NCBI RefSeq assembly: GCF_000743575.1
Contig: NZ_JQGC01000001.1
Span: 310,001-374,000 of the forward strand
Direction of reading: 5' to 3'
Origin: Devosia riboflavina
GTDB lineage: Bacteria; Pseudomonadota; Alphaproteobacteria; Rhizobiales; Devosiaceae
Length of the DNA: 64,000 nt
The notes beneath the pieces were generated by a model, which was given only the letters and a program-made list of their open reading frames with translations, was not told the DNA's origin and searched no databases. Both the position numbers and the translations under genes were made by a program. Of this stretch, positions 51,410-60,314 are shown piece by piece. Each line of letters starts with the position of its first letter. Positions within the stretch are counted from its first letter, which is position 1.

Positions 51410-51473
51410 TTAGACAACAGTGTCCAAATTTTTTGACACGCCCGCTTGACCAAGCTTTACACTTGTGTCCAAA
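51410..51473. promoter_or_regulatory. Two TetR-type operator sites
   Basis: TTAGACAACAGTGTCCAAA (51410-51428, GACA-N4-TGTC) and TTTACACTTGTGTCCAAA (51456-51473, ACACTTGTGT palindrome) share the arm TGTCCAAAT and are centred 45 bp apart between the TetR gene and the pump gene. Confidence 0.55.
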
Positions 51474-51566
51474 TCAAGGTGTCGCGGCACCTCCCTGCCG
51501 CCCTGAATCTTGCTCGAAAACACGCTGACCGCCCGCCCTTGACGCGGGTCGGAGAGGTATTGCCAA

Positions 51567-52766
51567 ATGAACCCCACCATCCTGCGCGCTGCGCTGGTGC
51601 TCGGCCTGCTATCGGCCATCGGCCCCTTCGCCATCGATATGTATCTGCCGGCTCTGCCCGCCATTGGCGCCGATCTCGGCGCCGACACCGCCGGCGTCCA
51701 GATGAGCCTCATGGCCTTCATGGCCGCCATTGCGGTCTGCCAGCTCTTTTACGGCCCCATCAGCGACATGGTCGGCCGCAAGCCGCCGCTCTATTTCGGC
51801 ATGGCGCTCTTCGCCATCGGCGCCGTCGGCTGCGCCTTTGCGCCCTCCATCGAGTGGCTGGTTGCCGCCCGCTTCCTCCAGGGCGTCGGCGCCTGCGCCG
51901 CCATGGCCTTGCCCCGCGCCATCGTGCGCGACGGCTATACCGGTGCCGATGCCGCCCAATTGCAGAGCCTGCTCATGCTGGTTTTTTCGGTTTCCCCGAT
52001 TCTGGCCCCGCTCGCCGGCAGCCTGATCGTCGAATTCGGCGGCTGGCGCGATATTTTCTGGGTCATCGCCGGCATCGGCGTGCTCGGCCTCCTGCTTGTC
52101 GGTTTCACTCTCAAGGAAACCCGCCCCAAGCATTTGCGGCTCGATAGCAGCGTCGGCTCGGCCCTGCGCGGCTATGGCCTATTGCTGCGCGACTGGAATT
52201 TTATCGGCCTTTCCATGATCGGCGCCTTCGGCATGTCGAGCTTCATGGCCTATCTCGCCAATTCCTCCTTCGTGCTCATCGAACACTATGGGCTCAACCC
52301 CACGCTCTATAGCGTCATGTTCTCCATCAATGCCGTGTCTTTCATCGGCGTCTCCCAGCTCACCGGCGTCCTCACCCGCCGCTATGGCCTCAATGCCATC
52401 GTGCGCACGGCTGTGACCGGCTATGTCGTCACCATGCTGGCTCTGGTCGTCGTCTACCTCGCCGGCTTCAACCAGTTGCCCGTGCTCGCGACCCTGCTCT
52501 TTGTCGGCTACGGCTTCCTGGGCCTCGTCATCCCCACCACCGCCGTGCTTGCGCTTGATGGTCACGGCGAAATCGCCGGCACCGCCTCGGCACTGATGGG
52601 CACGCTCCAGCTCGTCACGGCAGCCGTGGTCATGGGTGTTGTCGGGAGCTTCTTCGACGGCACGGCCCAGCCCATGGTTATCGGCATCGCCGCCTGCGCC
52701 GCCATCGCCTTCGTGCTGACCCGCCTGACACTCAGGATCGATCCGCAGCCAGTTGCGGCCGAATAG
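51567..52766 (+). CDS. Bcr/CflA family multidrug efflux MFS transporter
   Basis: A 399-residue twelve-helix pump. The N-terminus (LGLLSAIGPFAIDMYLPALPAIG) carries the Bcr/CflA signature D-M-Y-L-P, and YGPISDMVGRKPPL follows helix 2. It is a proton-driven exporter of drugs or small metabolites. It is divergent from a TetR gene and predicted to be under its control. It ends in an 11-bp hairpin shared with the convergent CocE gene. Confidence 0.9.
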   Translation: MNPTILRAALVLGLLSAIGPFAIDMYLPALPAIGADLGADTAGVQMSLMAFMAAIAVCQLFYGPISDMVGRKPPLYFGMALFAIGAVGCAFAPSIEWLVAARFLQGVGACAAMALPRAIVRDGYTGADAAQLQSLLMLVFSVSPILAPLAGSLIVEFGGWRDIFWVIAGIGVLGLLLVGFTLKETRPKHLRLDSSVGSALRGYGLLLRDWNFIGLSMIGAFGMSSFMAYLANSSFVLIEHYGLNPTLYSVMFSINAVSFIGVSQLTGVLTRRYGLNAIVRTAVTGYVVTMLALVVVYLAGFNQLPVLATLLFVGYGFLGLVIPTTAVLALDGHGEIAGTASALMGTLQLVTAAVVMGVVGSFFDGTAQPMVIGIAACAAIAFVLTRLTLRIDPQPVAAE

Positions 52767-52783
52767 TCCAGGGCGGTCTAGTC

Positions 52784-52811
52784 TCGGCCTCGCCAAAACA
52801 GGCGAGGCCGA
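52784..52811. terminator. Bidirectional hairpin between convergent genes
   Basis: TCGGCCTCGCC (52784-52794) pairs perfectly with GGCGAGGCCGA (52801-52811) over AAAACA. It lies midway between the stops of the MFS gene and the CocE gene; T runs are absent. Confidence 0.6.
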
Positions 52812-52821
52812 TAGTCACTCT

Positions 52822-54816
52822 CTACATCAGGTCGCGCGGGAAGGACTGGTCCCAGTTCCGCTCGGCCCGCAACAGCCCGTTCTCTTCCACCGACAACTCG
52901 CCGGTCAGGTAGAACGTGTCCCGGTCGGAGCGCATCTTCGTGACCGTATCGATGCGAATGCGCCAGCCCTCGCGGCCCATCTCATAGCTCTGGGTAAGAA
53001 CATATTCGGCCGAAGTCGGATCATTGTCGGCAATGGTCAGTTCGCGCTTGAGGCTGTGGCTCAATTCAGTGCCGATATCGTCAAAGCGCAAAATACCTTC
53101 GCCGAAGAGACCGCCAATGCCTTCGGTGACATAGGTCGTTGTCCCGACCACATGATCCTGGCTCGACCAGCGGCGCACGGTGCCCGGATCGAGCTGGGTG
53201 ATCGGCGTCGCAGGGCCGTGTGCGGGCGGCGGCAACTGCACTTCTGCAGCATCGGCCTTGCGCACCGGCAGAGACAGCGAGCAGTTCGCCGTATCGATGG
53301 TCAGGGTCGCCAGTTCCGGCGATGGCCAAACCATCGGCCAGTACGAGGTGCCAATGGCGACGCGGATGGCGTGGCCGGCGGCAAAGCGATGGCCGCAGTC
53401 GTTGAGTTTGACCACCACGTCGTAGAACTGGCCGGGCACTAATGCTTCCGGCTGCTCATGGCTATCGCGATGCGTCAGGTTCAGCACCTGGTAGCTGACA
53501 CGGGTCACCGTGCCATCGGGCCGCACGTCCGAGAGACGCACCGAGACCTGCGCCACTGGCTTGTCCGAAGCCAGACGGAGTTTCAGCACCGGCGCGCCGA
53601 GGACGTCAAAGCTCTCTGTCTGCACAAGGGAGTCAAAGACGAGAGCGCTGCCGTCATCGAGACGCTGATCCGTCGGATGTTCGCCGACGCAGCCGGTGCC
53701 CATCCATTCGCCGCCGGCTTTGCCGTGGCTCTGCGGTGAGCAAATGGTCAGCATGCCGGCAGGAGCACTGCCGGGATGAAGGCCATGGTCACCGCCGAGC
53801 TGGAAGAGTTTGTGGGCAATGGACGCAGACGGCCAGTTCGCCTCGCCGACCCAGCGACCGGGTGAATCGGTGCGGGTGCCGGTGGGGGCGACACTGTCAT
53901 TGATATAGGCGCGAAGATCCGGCTCGTTCATGACGCCAGTATCTTTGCCCTTGAGCCAATGATCCCACCAGCGCACGGCTTCCTGAAGAAAGCCGATGGC
54001 CGGACCTGGAACACCGTCCTGCGGATAGATATGGCCCCAGGGGCCAATGATTGCCTTGCGCGGAGTCTTGAGCCCTTCGAGGAGACGCGGCACGGCATTG
54101 GTATAGCTGTCCACCCAGCCGCCAATGGCGAGCACGGGGACTTCGATATCCGAAAAGTCCTCGCAGACCGAACCATGCTTCCAGTAGCTGTCATAGCGCT
54201 GGTGTTCGAGCCAGAGCGCGGGGAAGAACGGCAGGTTTTCCACGCGCTTCAGCCAGGCCTCGCGCCAGCCTTCGCCGACGATCTCGGGGTCGAGCGGCCT
54301 CGACTGATAGGCCAGCATGATCGTGCCCCACCACAGATTATCGTTGAGCAGCAAGCCGCCCATATAGTGGATGTCGTCGGTATAGCGATTGTCGGTCGAA
54401 TAGGCCGTGATAATGGCTTTCAGCGCCGGCGGACGGCGGGCGGCAACCTGCAGGCCGTTGAACCCGCCCCAGCTCTTGCCCATCATGCCGACATTGCCGT
54501 CGCACCAAGGCTGGGCCGCAATCCACGCGATGACTTCGAGCGCGTCATCCTGCTCTTGCTTGAGATATTCGTCAGCCATGTGGCCGTCGCTCTCGCCCGT
54601 GCCGCGCATGTCGACGCGGATCGCGGCATAGCCGTTCTCAGCGAAGAAGCCGTGCATGGGCTCGTCGCGACCACGGGTGCCGTCGCGCTTGCGATAGGGA
54701 ATATATTCGAGCACAGCCGGCACTTTGGCATCGTCCGCGGGCAGGAACAGCCGCGCCCCGAGCCGCGTGCCGTCGCTCATGGGAATCCAGATATGTTCGG
54801 TGATGCGAATGGTCAT
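52822..54816 (-). CDS. CocE/NonD family hydrolase (X-Pro dipeptidyl-peptidase S15)
   Basis: A 664-residue protein. The N-terminal S15-type alpha/beta hydrolase domain has nucleophile Ser115 in GKSWGGFNG and MRGTGESDG at 70-78; the C-terminal jelly-roll domain spans roughly 340-560, with extra residues beyond. Family members cleave X-Pro peptides or acyl esters. No signal peptide is seen, so it works inside the cell. It lies 15 bases after a peptide importer's ATPase gene, and so may hydrolyse what is imported, perhaps proline-containing peptides. Confidence 0.87.
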   Translation of the reverse strand: MTIRITEHIWIPMSDGTRLGARLFLPADDAKVPAVLEYIPYRKRDGTRGRDEPMHGFFAENGYAAIRVDMRGTGESDGHMADEYLKQEQDDALEVIAWIAAQPWCDGNVGMMGKSWGGFNGLQVAARRPPALKAIITAYSTDNRYTDDIHYMGGLLLNDNLWWGTIMLAYQSRPLDPEIVGEGWREAWLKRVENLPFFPALWLEHQRYDSYWKHGSVCEDFSDIEVPVLAIGGWVDSYTNAVPRLLEGLKTPRKAIIGPWGHIYPQDGVPGPAIGFLQEAVRWWDHWLKGKDTGVMNEPDLRAYINDSVAPTGTRTDSPGRWVGEANWPSASIAHKLFQLGGDHGLHPGSAPAGMLTICSPQSHGKAGGEWMGTGCVGEHPTDQRLDDGSALVFDSLVQTESFDVLGAPVLKLRLASDKPVAQVSVRLSDVRPDGTVTRVSYQVLNLTHRDSHEQPEALVPGQFYDVVVKLNDCGHRFAAGHAIRVAIGTSYWPMVWPSPELATLTIDTANCSLSLPVRKADAAEVQLPPPAHGPATPITQLDPGTVRRWSSQDHVVGTTTYVTEGIGGLFGEGILRFDDIGTELSHSLKRELTIADNDPTSAEYVLTQSYEMGREGWRIRIDTVTKMRSDRDTFYLTGELSVEENGLLRAERNWDQSFPRDLM

Positions 54817-54831
54817 GGAAAAAGTCCAGTT

Positions 54832-56439
54832 CTAGGCGGTCGCCTGCTGGCGCTTGGCCAGCACGGTATCGAGCCAGTCGCGGCGCAGCTCCGGCACCGA
54901 CGTCACCAGCTCTTCGGTATAGGGGTGGAATGGCGGCTGGAAGATTTCCGCCGTCGGTCCCTGCTCGACGATCTTGCCGCGCTGCATGACAAGCGTGCGG
55001 TCGGCGAGGCGCCGAACGACGCCGAGATCATGGGTGATGAAGAGGTAGGACAGACCCAGTTCCTGCTGCAGGCTTTTGAGCAGTTTCAGGATGTCTTCGG
55101 CCACCAGCGGATCGAGCGCCGACGTGACCTCGTCGCAGATGATCAGGTCAGGCTTAGCGGCAAGCGCGCGGGCGATGCAGACGCGCTGTTTCTGGCCGCC
55201 CGACAGGGCGCCCGGCAGGCGCGAGGCAAAATCCTGTGGCAGGCCGATGAGATCGAGGAGGCGGGAAACTTCTTTCTGCTTGGGCACGTCATGCATGCCG
55301 AAGTAGAATTTCATCGGCCGCCCGATGATCTCGCCAACCGTCTGGCGTGGATTGAGCGCTACGTCGGGCAACTGATAGACGAGCTGGATGCGCCGCAATT
55401 CCTCGCGGCTCCGGCTCTTGTACGAGCGGTCGAGCCGGCGCCCATCAAAGCTGATCATGCCCGCCGAAGTCGGCAGAAGACCTGCAATAGCGCGAGCCAG
55501 CGTCGACTTGCCCGAACCGGACTCACCGACCACTGCCAGCGTTTCGCCGCGACGCAGGTTGCACGAGATATCGTCGAGCACCGGCGTCTTGCCGTAATAG
55601 GCGTGCACGCCGCTGACATCGAGCAGGACATCGCCAAGCTGACGGTTCGCAGTCTCACCAACCAGATTGCCCTGTCGCTCGGCAACGAGCATGCGCGTAT
55701 AGTCCTGGCGCGGTGTCTCAAGCACCTGCTCGGCCGTCCCCTCTTCCACCATTTTGCCGTGCCGCAGCACCATGATGCGATTAGCGATCTGAGCCACGAC
55801 CGCAAGGTCATGTGTGATGTAGAGGGCCGAAGTATTGTAGCGCTGGATCAGGCTACGCAGCAGCGCCAACACTTCGATCTGCGTCGTCACGTCGAGCGCC
55901 GTGGTGGGCTCGTCAAGCACGATGATATCGGGCCGGCAGGACATGGCCATGGCGACCATGGCGCGCTGCAACTGGCCACCGGAAACCTGATGCGGATAGC
56001 GCTCGCCGAAAGTCTCCGGGTTCGGTAGCTGCAAGGTCTTCAGCAGCTCCAGCTTCCAGGCTTCCGCCTCCTGCCGGTTCATCTTGCCATGATAGAGCGC
56101 GCCTTCGACGATCTGCTCGCCGATACGGATGGCCGGATTGAACGCGGCCGCAGCCGATTGCGCCACATAGGCAATGCGGGCGCCGCGCATCTTTTCGCGG
56201 GTGGCGCGATTGCCTTCCATCAGCGAGGTACCGCCGATCTCAATGGTGCCGCCGACAATACGGCAGCCACCACGGCCATAGCCCATGGCGGCAAGCCCGA
56301 TGGTCGACTTGCCGGCGCCGGATTCACCGATCAGCCCCAGCACTTCGCCGGGCGCGAGGTCGAGATCGATCCCGTCGACCAACAGGTTGCCATTGGGTGC
56401 CGCGACCTTCAGGCCGCGAATAGTGAGGACGTTGCTCAT
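54832..56439 (-). CDS. ABC transporter ATP-binding protein, fused DppD-DppF type
   Basis: A 535-residue two-domain ATPase. Domain 1 has GESGAGKST, VSGGQLQRAMVAMA and IIVLDEPTTALD. Domain 2 has GESGSGKST, LSGGQKQRVCIARA and LIICDEVTSALD; the second Walker B ends DEV instead of DEP but keeps the Glu. The ATG at 56439 overlaps the permease stop by four bases; residues upstream in the frame are antisense noise. It energises the importer encoded by the three preceding genes. Confidence 0.9.
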   Translation of the reverse strand: MSNVLTIRGLKVAAPNGNLLVDGIDLDLAPGEVLGLIGESGAGKSTIGLAAMGYGRGGCRIVGGTIEIGGTSLMEGNRATREKMRGARIAYVAQSAAAAFNPAIRIGEQIVEGALYHGKMNRQEAEAWKLELLKTLQLPNPETFGERYPHQVSGGQLQRAMVAMAMSCRPDIIVLDEPTTALDVTTQIEVLALLRSLIQRYNTSALYITHDLAVVAQIANRIMVLRHGKMVEEGTAEQVLETPRQDYTRMLVAERQGNLVGETANRQLGDVLLDVSGVHAYYGKTPVLDDISCNLRRGETLAVVGESGSGKSTLARAIAGLLPTSAGMISFDGRRLDRSYKSRSREELRRIQLVYQLPDVALNPRQTVGEIIGRPMKFYFGMHDVPKQKEVSRLLDLIGLPQDFASRLPGALSGGQKQRVCIARALAAKPDLIICDEVTSALDPLVAEDILKLLKSLQQELGLSYLFITHDLGVVRRLADRTLVMQRGKIVEQGPTAEIFQPPFHPYTEELVTSVPELRRDWLDTVLAKRQQATA

Positions 56440-57263
56440 CGATCGACTCCCTGGGTTGCGTTGCCGGAATTGAGCAGCCAGTCGACCACGAGATTGACCC
56501 CGATCGTAAGAAGCGCAATCGCGGCTGCCGGGAAGAGCGGCGCGTAGAGGCCGTACAAGATCGCCTGTTGGTTGTCCTTCACCATGCCACCCCAATCCGC
56601 GAAGGGCGGCTGGATGCCGAGGCCAAGGAAGGAAAGGCCGGCGACGAAGAGGAAGGTGAAGCAGAAACGCATGCCGAATTCCGCGATCAGCGGCGGCAGC
56701 GCATTGGGCAGGATTTCGCGCGTGATCAACCAGCCCAGGCTTTCGCCCCGCAACCGCGCCGTTTCGGCATATTCGAGGACGGAAATACCCTGGGCAACGA
56801 CACGGGCCAGACGGAACACGCGGGTGCTGTCGAGCAGCGCAATGGTGAAGATCAGCACCGGCACCGACGAGCCAAGAGCCTGCAGCACTACCAGTGCCGA
56901 AATCAGTACCGGAATGCACATGACGGTATCGACCACGCGCGAGAGAACCGTATCGACCCAGCCGCCAAACAGCGCCGCAACGAACCCCAATGGAATGCCG
57001 ATCGAGAACGAAATCAGCGAGGCCGCCAGCGACACGCCGATCGACATCTGCGCCCCGGCCAAGAGGCGCGAAAACATGTCGCGGCCATTCTGATCGAGCC
57101 CGAACCAGAACTGCCCTGAAGGCGGATCGAAGGGCGCGCCGACGATCTCGTTCATGCCATAGGGCGCCAGCATCGGCCCGAAGACGAAGACCAGGAGGTT
57201 GAGCGTCACGATGGAGAGGCCCAGCCAGGCGGAAATGGGAATTGCCTTGAGCTTGGCTCTCAT
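56436..57263 (-). CDS. ABC transporter permease (DppC type)
   Basis: A 275-residue permease with the DppC signature FWFGLDQNGRDMFSRLLAGAQ near residue 55 and the EAA loop LEYAETARLRGESLGWLITREILPN. Helix 1 is at residues ~12-34. It is coupled by four-base overlaps on both sides. Confidence 0.9.
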   Translation of the reverse strand: MRAKLKAIPISAWLGLSIVTLNLLVFVFGPMLAPYGMNEIVGAPFDPPSGQFWFGLDQNGRDMFSRLLAGAQMSIGVSLAASLISFSIGIPLGFVAALFGGWVDTVLSRVVDTVMCIPVLISALVVLQALGSSVPVLIFTIALLDSTRVFRLARVVAQGISVLEYAETARLRGESLGWLITREILPNALPPLIAEFGMRFCFTFLFVAGLSFLGLGIQPPFADWGGMVKDNQQAILYGLYAPLFPAAAIALLTIGVNLVVDWLLNSGNATQGVDR

Positions 57264-58207
57264 CGTGGGTGCCTCAGACGCGGATTGAGGGCGATGGCGG
57301 CGATATCGGCGATGGAATTGAGGATAACGTAGGCCGCCCCGAAAACCATGGCGGCAGCCTGCACCAGCGGCAGGTCGCGCTTGGCGACGGCATCGACCAT
57401 GAAGCGCCCGAGCCCGTTATAATTGAAGATGGCTTCCACCAGGACGACGCCGGTAATCAGGTACGCGATGTTGAACGCCACCACATTGACGATGGGCGCC
57501 GCCGCATTGGGCAGCGCATGGCGCAAGACGACGCGCTTGGTCCGCAGACCCTTCAAAAACGCCGTTTCCACATAGGCCTGATCCATGACCGAAAGCACGG
57601 CCGTGCGCGTCATGCGCATCATCTGCGCCACGGTGACGAGCACCAGCGTCAAAGCCGGCAGGGTCGTCGCCCGCAGCCAATCGCCAAAGCTCATGCCCGA
57701 ATAGGTATCGGCAAGACTTGGCAGCAGGTTGAACTGCACCGAGAGGAAGAGAATGAGCAGGAGACCGAGGAAATATTCGGGCAAGGACACGAAGGCGAGC
57801 GCCACGATATTGATGCCGCGATCGAAGACACCACCCCGGCGCACGGCCGCGGCAAGACCAAGCAGCACGGCGATCGGCACGGAGACGATCGCGGCATAGG
57901 CGGCGAGCGCCATGGTATTGCCGAAACGCGGCCAGAGGAGGTCTGCAACAGGCTGGCGATTGGCCAGCGACATGCCGAGATCGCCGGTCACGAAACCATG
58001 GAGCCAGGAGAAGTAACGCTGCCAGGCGGGAAGATCGAGGCCGAGATCCTGTCGGAGTGCCGCCAGCGATTCCGGCGTTGCATTCTGTCCGAGAATTGCC
58101 GAGGCGACGTCGCCCGGCAGAAGCTGGGTGCCCGCGAAAATCAACGCGGACACCAGCAGGAGCGTCAGGATCCCAAGCGCAACACGCTTAAGGATGAGTT
58201 GGATCAT
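57260..58207 (-). CDS. ABC transporter permease (DppB type)
   Basis: A 315-residue permease. The N-terminus LKRVALGILTLLLVSALIFA is helix 1, GDLGMSLANRQPV lies in the periplasmic loop, and the EAA loop is QAYVETAFLKGLRTKRVVLRHALPN. Its start codon shares a base with the binding-protein stop (TAATG), so the two are translationally coupled. Confidence 0.9.
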   Translation of the reverse strand: MIQLILKRVALGILTLLLVSALIFAGTQLLPGDVASAILGQNATPESLAALRQDLGLDLPAWQRYFSWLHGFVTGDLGMSLANRQPVADLLWPRFGNTMALAAYAAIVSVPIAVLLGLAAAVRRGGVFDRGINIVALAFVSLPEYFLGLLLILFLSVQFNLLPSLADTYSGMSFGDWLRATTLPALTLVLVTVAQMMRMTRTAVLSVMDQAYVETAFLKGLRTKRVVLRHALPNAAAPIVNVVAFNIAYLITGVVLVEAIFNYNGLGRFMVDAVAKRDLPLVQAAAMVFGAAYVILNSIADIAAIALNPRLRHPR

Positions 58208-59778
58208 TATGCTTCCAGCCAGACCTTTTCGGCCAGGCGTGCGCCCATGAAGTTGAACATCGGATGGGTGGTCACACCGCCGAGCTTGGTAGACACAGCG
58301 TCGAGATAGTCGCCGAACATCGGGATCATCGCACCACCATCGTCAGAAATCATCTGCTGCAGTTCAGCGTAGATTTCCTTGCGCTTGGCATTGTCGAGCA
58401 GCGCACGCGCTTCGATGAGCTTGGCGTCGAACGCCTCGTTCTTCCAATGCGTGTCGTTTTGCGCCGAGGTGGAGGAATAGGCGATGGTGAGCATCTGGTC
58501 CGCGGTCGGGCGGCCACCCCAATAGCCCATCGAGAACGGCGCCTTCATCCAGACATTGGACCAGTAGCCATCGCTCGGTTCGCGCTTGATCGAGAGCGTG
58601 ATGCCCGAGGCAGCGGCCGTGCCCTGGAAGATCGCGGCGGCGTCGACAGCGCCCGAGAAGGCAGCATCCGAAGCCGACAGCTCGATATTGAGCGAGTCGA
58701 GACCGGCTTCCTTCAAATAGAACTTGGACTTTTCCGGATCATAGGCGCGCTGCGGCAGGTCGGCGGCATAGAACGGATCGGTCACCGGGATCGGGTGATC
58801 GTTGCCGAGCTTGCCGTAACCGCGCAGGGCCGTCGTCAGAAGCTGTTCGCGATCGATGGCGTACTTGATGGCCATGCGGACATTGTTGTCGGCATAAACG
58901 CCTTGGGTGCAATCCATCAGGAAGGTGAAGTGCTGGCCACCGGCCGACTGCACCACCTCAAGGTTAGGATTGCGCTTCAGAAGATCGACCGTCTTAAAGT
59001 CGAGCTGGTTGATGGCATGCACCTGGCCGCTCATCATCGCATTGGTGCGCGCCGCAATGTCATTGATGACGATGACTTCGACAGCATCGACCCAGGCCGT
59101 ATCCGGCTTCCAGTAGCTTTCGTTGCGGATGAAGCGTGCACGCACGCCCGGCTCGTAGCTTTCGAGCACGAACGGACCAGTGCCGATCGGCTTGGTCCAG
59201 TCCTCAAAGCCTTCCGGCACGATGAGGAAGTGATAGTCGGAGAGAATATACGGCAGATCGGCATTGCCGCTATCGAGCACGATCTTGATCTCGCTGTCCG
59301 AGACCTTGACCACGTCGGCAAACTGGCCGGCCGTGGAACGCGCTGCGGAAGTGGACGCCTCGCCGCGGTGCAGGTTCAGCGAATAGAGGATGTCTTCGGC
59401 AGTCAGCGTCTTGCCATTGTGGAAGGTGACGCCCTGGCGGATCTTGAAAGTCCATTCCTTGGCGTCGACCGAGGGTTCCCAGCTTTCGAACAGCTCGGGC
59501 TGGACCATGTTGTCCTTGTCGATTTCGACAAGGCCGTTGAAGGTCATGTAAGCCTGGTTGACCGGCACCCAGTCCCGCAAAACGCGAATGTCGAAATTGT
59601 CGGTGGTGGAACCGCCGCCGATGCCGAGCTTCAAGACGCCGCCGCGCTTGGGCGTTGCTTCCTGCGCGAATGCGGACGGCACGATCAGGCCGCTGGCGAG
59701 AGTTGTGAGACCGAGCCCTGCTGCACCAGCGATGAACTGGCGGCGGCTCAGGTCGAATGACGACTTGTTCTGCGGCAT
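58207..59778 (-). CDS. ABC transporter substrate-binding protein (family 5, peptide type)
   Basis: A 523-residue DppA/OppA-type protein with a twin-arginine signal (SRRQFIAGAAGLGLTTLASG, residues 11-30, cleavage after SAFAQ). The family pattern WTFKIRQGVTFHNGKTLTAEDILYSLN is clear. The ATG at 59778 follows AAGGTAGGA. It is the first gene of a five-gene peptide-import operon ending with the CocE-type hydrolase. Confidence 0.9.
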   Translation of the reverse strand: MPQNKSSFDLSRRQFIAGAAGLGLTTLASGLIVPSAFAQEATPKRGGVLKLGIGGGSTTDNFDIRVLRDWVPVNQAYMTFNGLVEIDKDNMVQPELFESWEPSVDAKEWTFKIRQGVTFHNGKTLTAEDILYSLNLHRGEASTSAARSTAGQFADVVKVSDSEIKIVLDSGNADLPYILSDYHFLIVPEGFEDWTKPIGTGPFVLESYEPGVRARFIRNESYWKPDTAWVDAVEVIVINDIAARTNAMMSGQVHAINQLDFKTVDLLKRNPNLEVVQSAGGQHFTFLMDCTQGVYADNNVRMAIKYAIDREQLLTTALRGYGKLGNDHPIPVTDPFYAADLPQRAYDPEKSKFYLKEAGLDSLNIELSASDAAFSGAVDAAAIFQGTAAASGITLSIKREPSDGYWSNVWMKAPFSMGYWGGRPTADQMLTIAYSSTSAQNDTHWKNEAFDAKLIEARALLDNAKRKEIYAELQQMISDDGGAMIPMFGDYLDAVSTKLGGVTTHPMFNFMGARLAEKVWLEA

Positions 59779-59874
59779 ATTCCTACCTTGCTTGTTTCTT
59801 GCCGCGCATCCGCAAGGGCAGCGGAGGCGGTCCCCTATGGCCGGAATACTAGTGGGCAAATGATGGCATTTGGC

Positions 59875-59889
59875 ATGATTTAAAATCAT
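59875..59889. promoter_or_regulatory. AT-rich inverted repeat upstream of the peptide importer
   Basis: ATGATTTAAAATCAT is a 15-base inverted repeat, 97 bases before the binding-protein start. The rest of the 59779-60040 gap shows no further gene or clear element. The repeat could be an operator; the cognate regulator is unknown. Confidence 0.35.
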
Positions 59890-60040
59890 ACCCCTATCAA
59901 AATCCGGCGTGCATGGCTTGGTCGATACTGAGGATAGATGGCGCTTATTGGGAGGGGCGTCGCTGCTAGAAAGCGGCACGCCAGCCCGGTTTCATTATAG
60001 GCAATGCGGCGCCCTCTCGGCGCACTTGGGAGCATTTGAG

Positions 60041-60313
60041 ATGGAGCTTGCGACTGCCATAGGGCTGATCGGTGCAGTGGCCTATCTGGCAGGCTATGCC
60101 CTGATCCAGATGCGCGTGCTCACCATCGACGATGGTCGCTATGCCGCGCTCAATATCCTCGGCGGCCTTGCCCTCATCTATTCGCTGCTCTGGAACTTCA
60201 ATCTCGGTTCCTTCCTGACCCAGGTCGCCTGGCTGATCTTCACCGTCGTCGGCTATGTCCATAGCCGCCATCAGCGCCGCAAGGCCGGCGCGGCTTCCGA
60301 GGCCAATCAATAG
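60041..60313 (+). CDS. Small three-helix membrane protein (CBU_0592-like)
   Basis: A 90-residue hydrophobic protein with three predicted helices (residues ~4-24, ~34-52, ~56-74) and a basic tail (SRHQRRKAGAA). It resembles the small CBU_0592 family of unknown function. The ATG at 60041 gives an N-terminus directly at helix 1. It is convergent with a LysR gene, with only one base between their stop codons. Confidence 0.65.
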   Translation: MELATAIGLIGAVAYLAGYALIQMRVLTIDDGRYAALNILGGLALIYSLLWNFNLGSFLTQVAWLIFTVVGYVHSRHQRRKAGAASEANQ

Positions 60314-60314
60314 C

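Noticed and set aside
54837..56028. Long plus-strand open frame (from 53959) across the importer ATPase gene
   Set aside because: It is antisense to the CocE and ATPase genes, has no family character and reflects the high GC content.
56440..56919. N-terminal extension of the fused ATPase to 56919
   Set aside because: It is the downstream part of the permease gene in another frame. The ATPase starts naturally at 56439 with an ATGA overlap.
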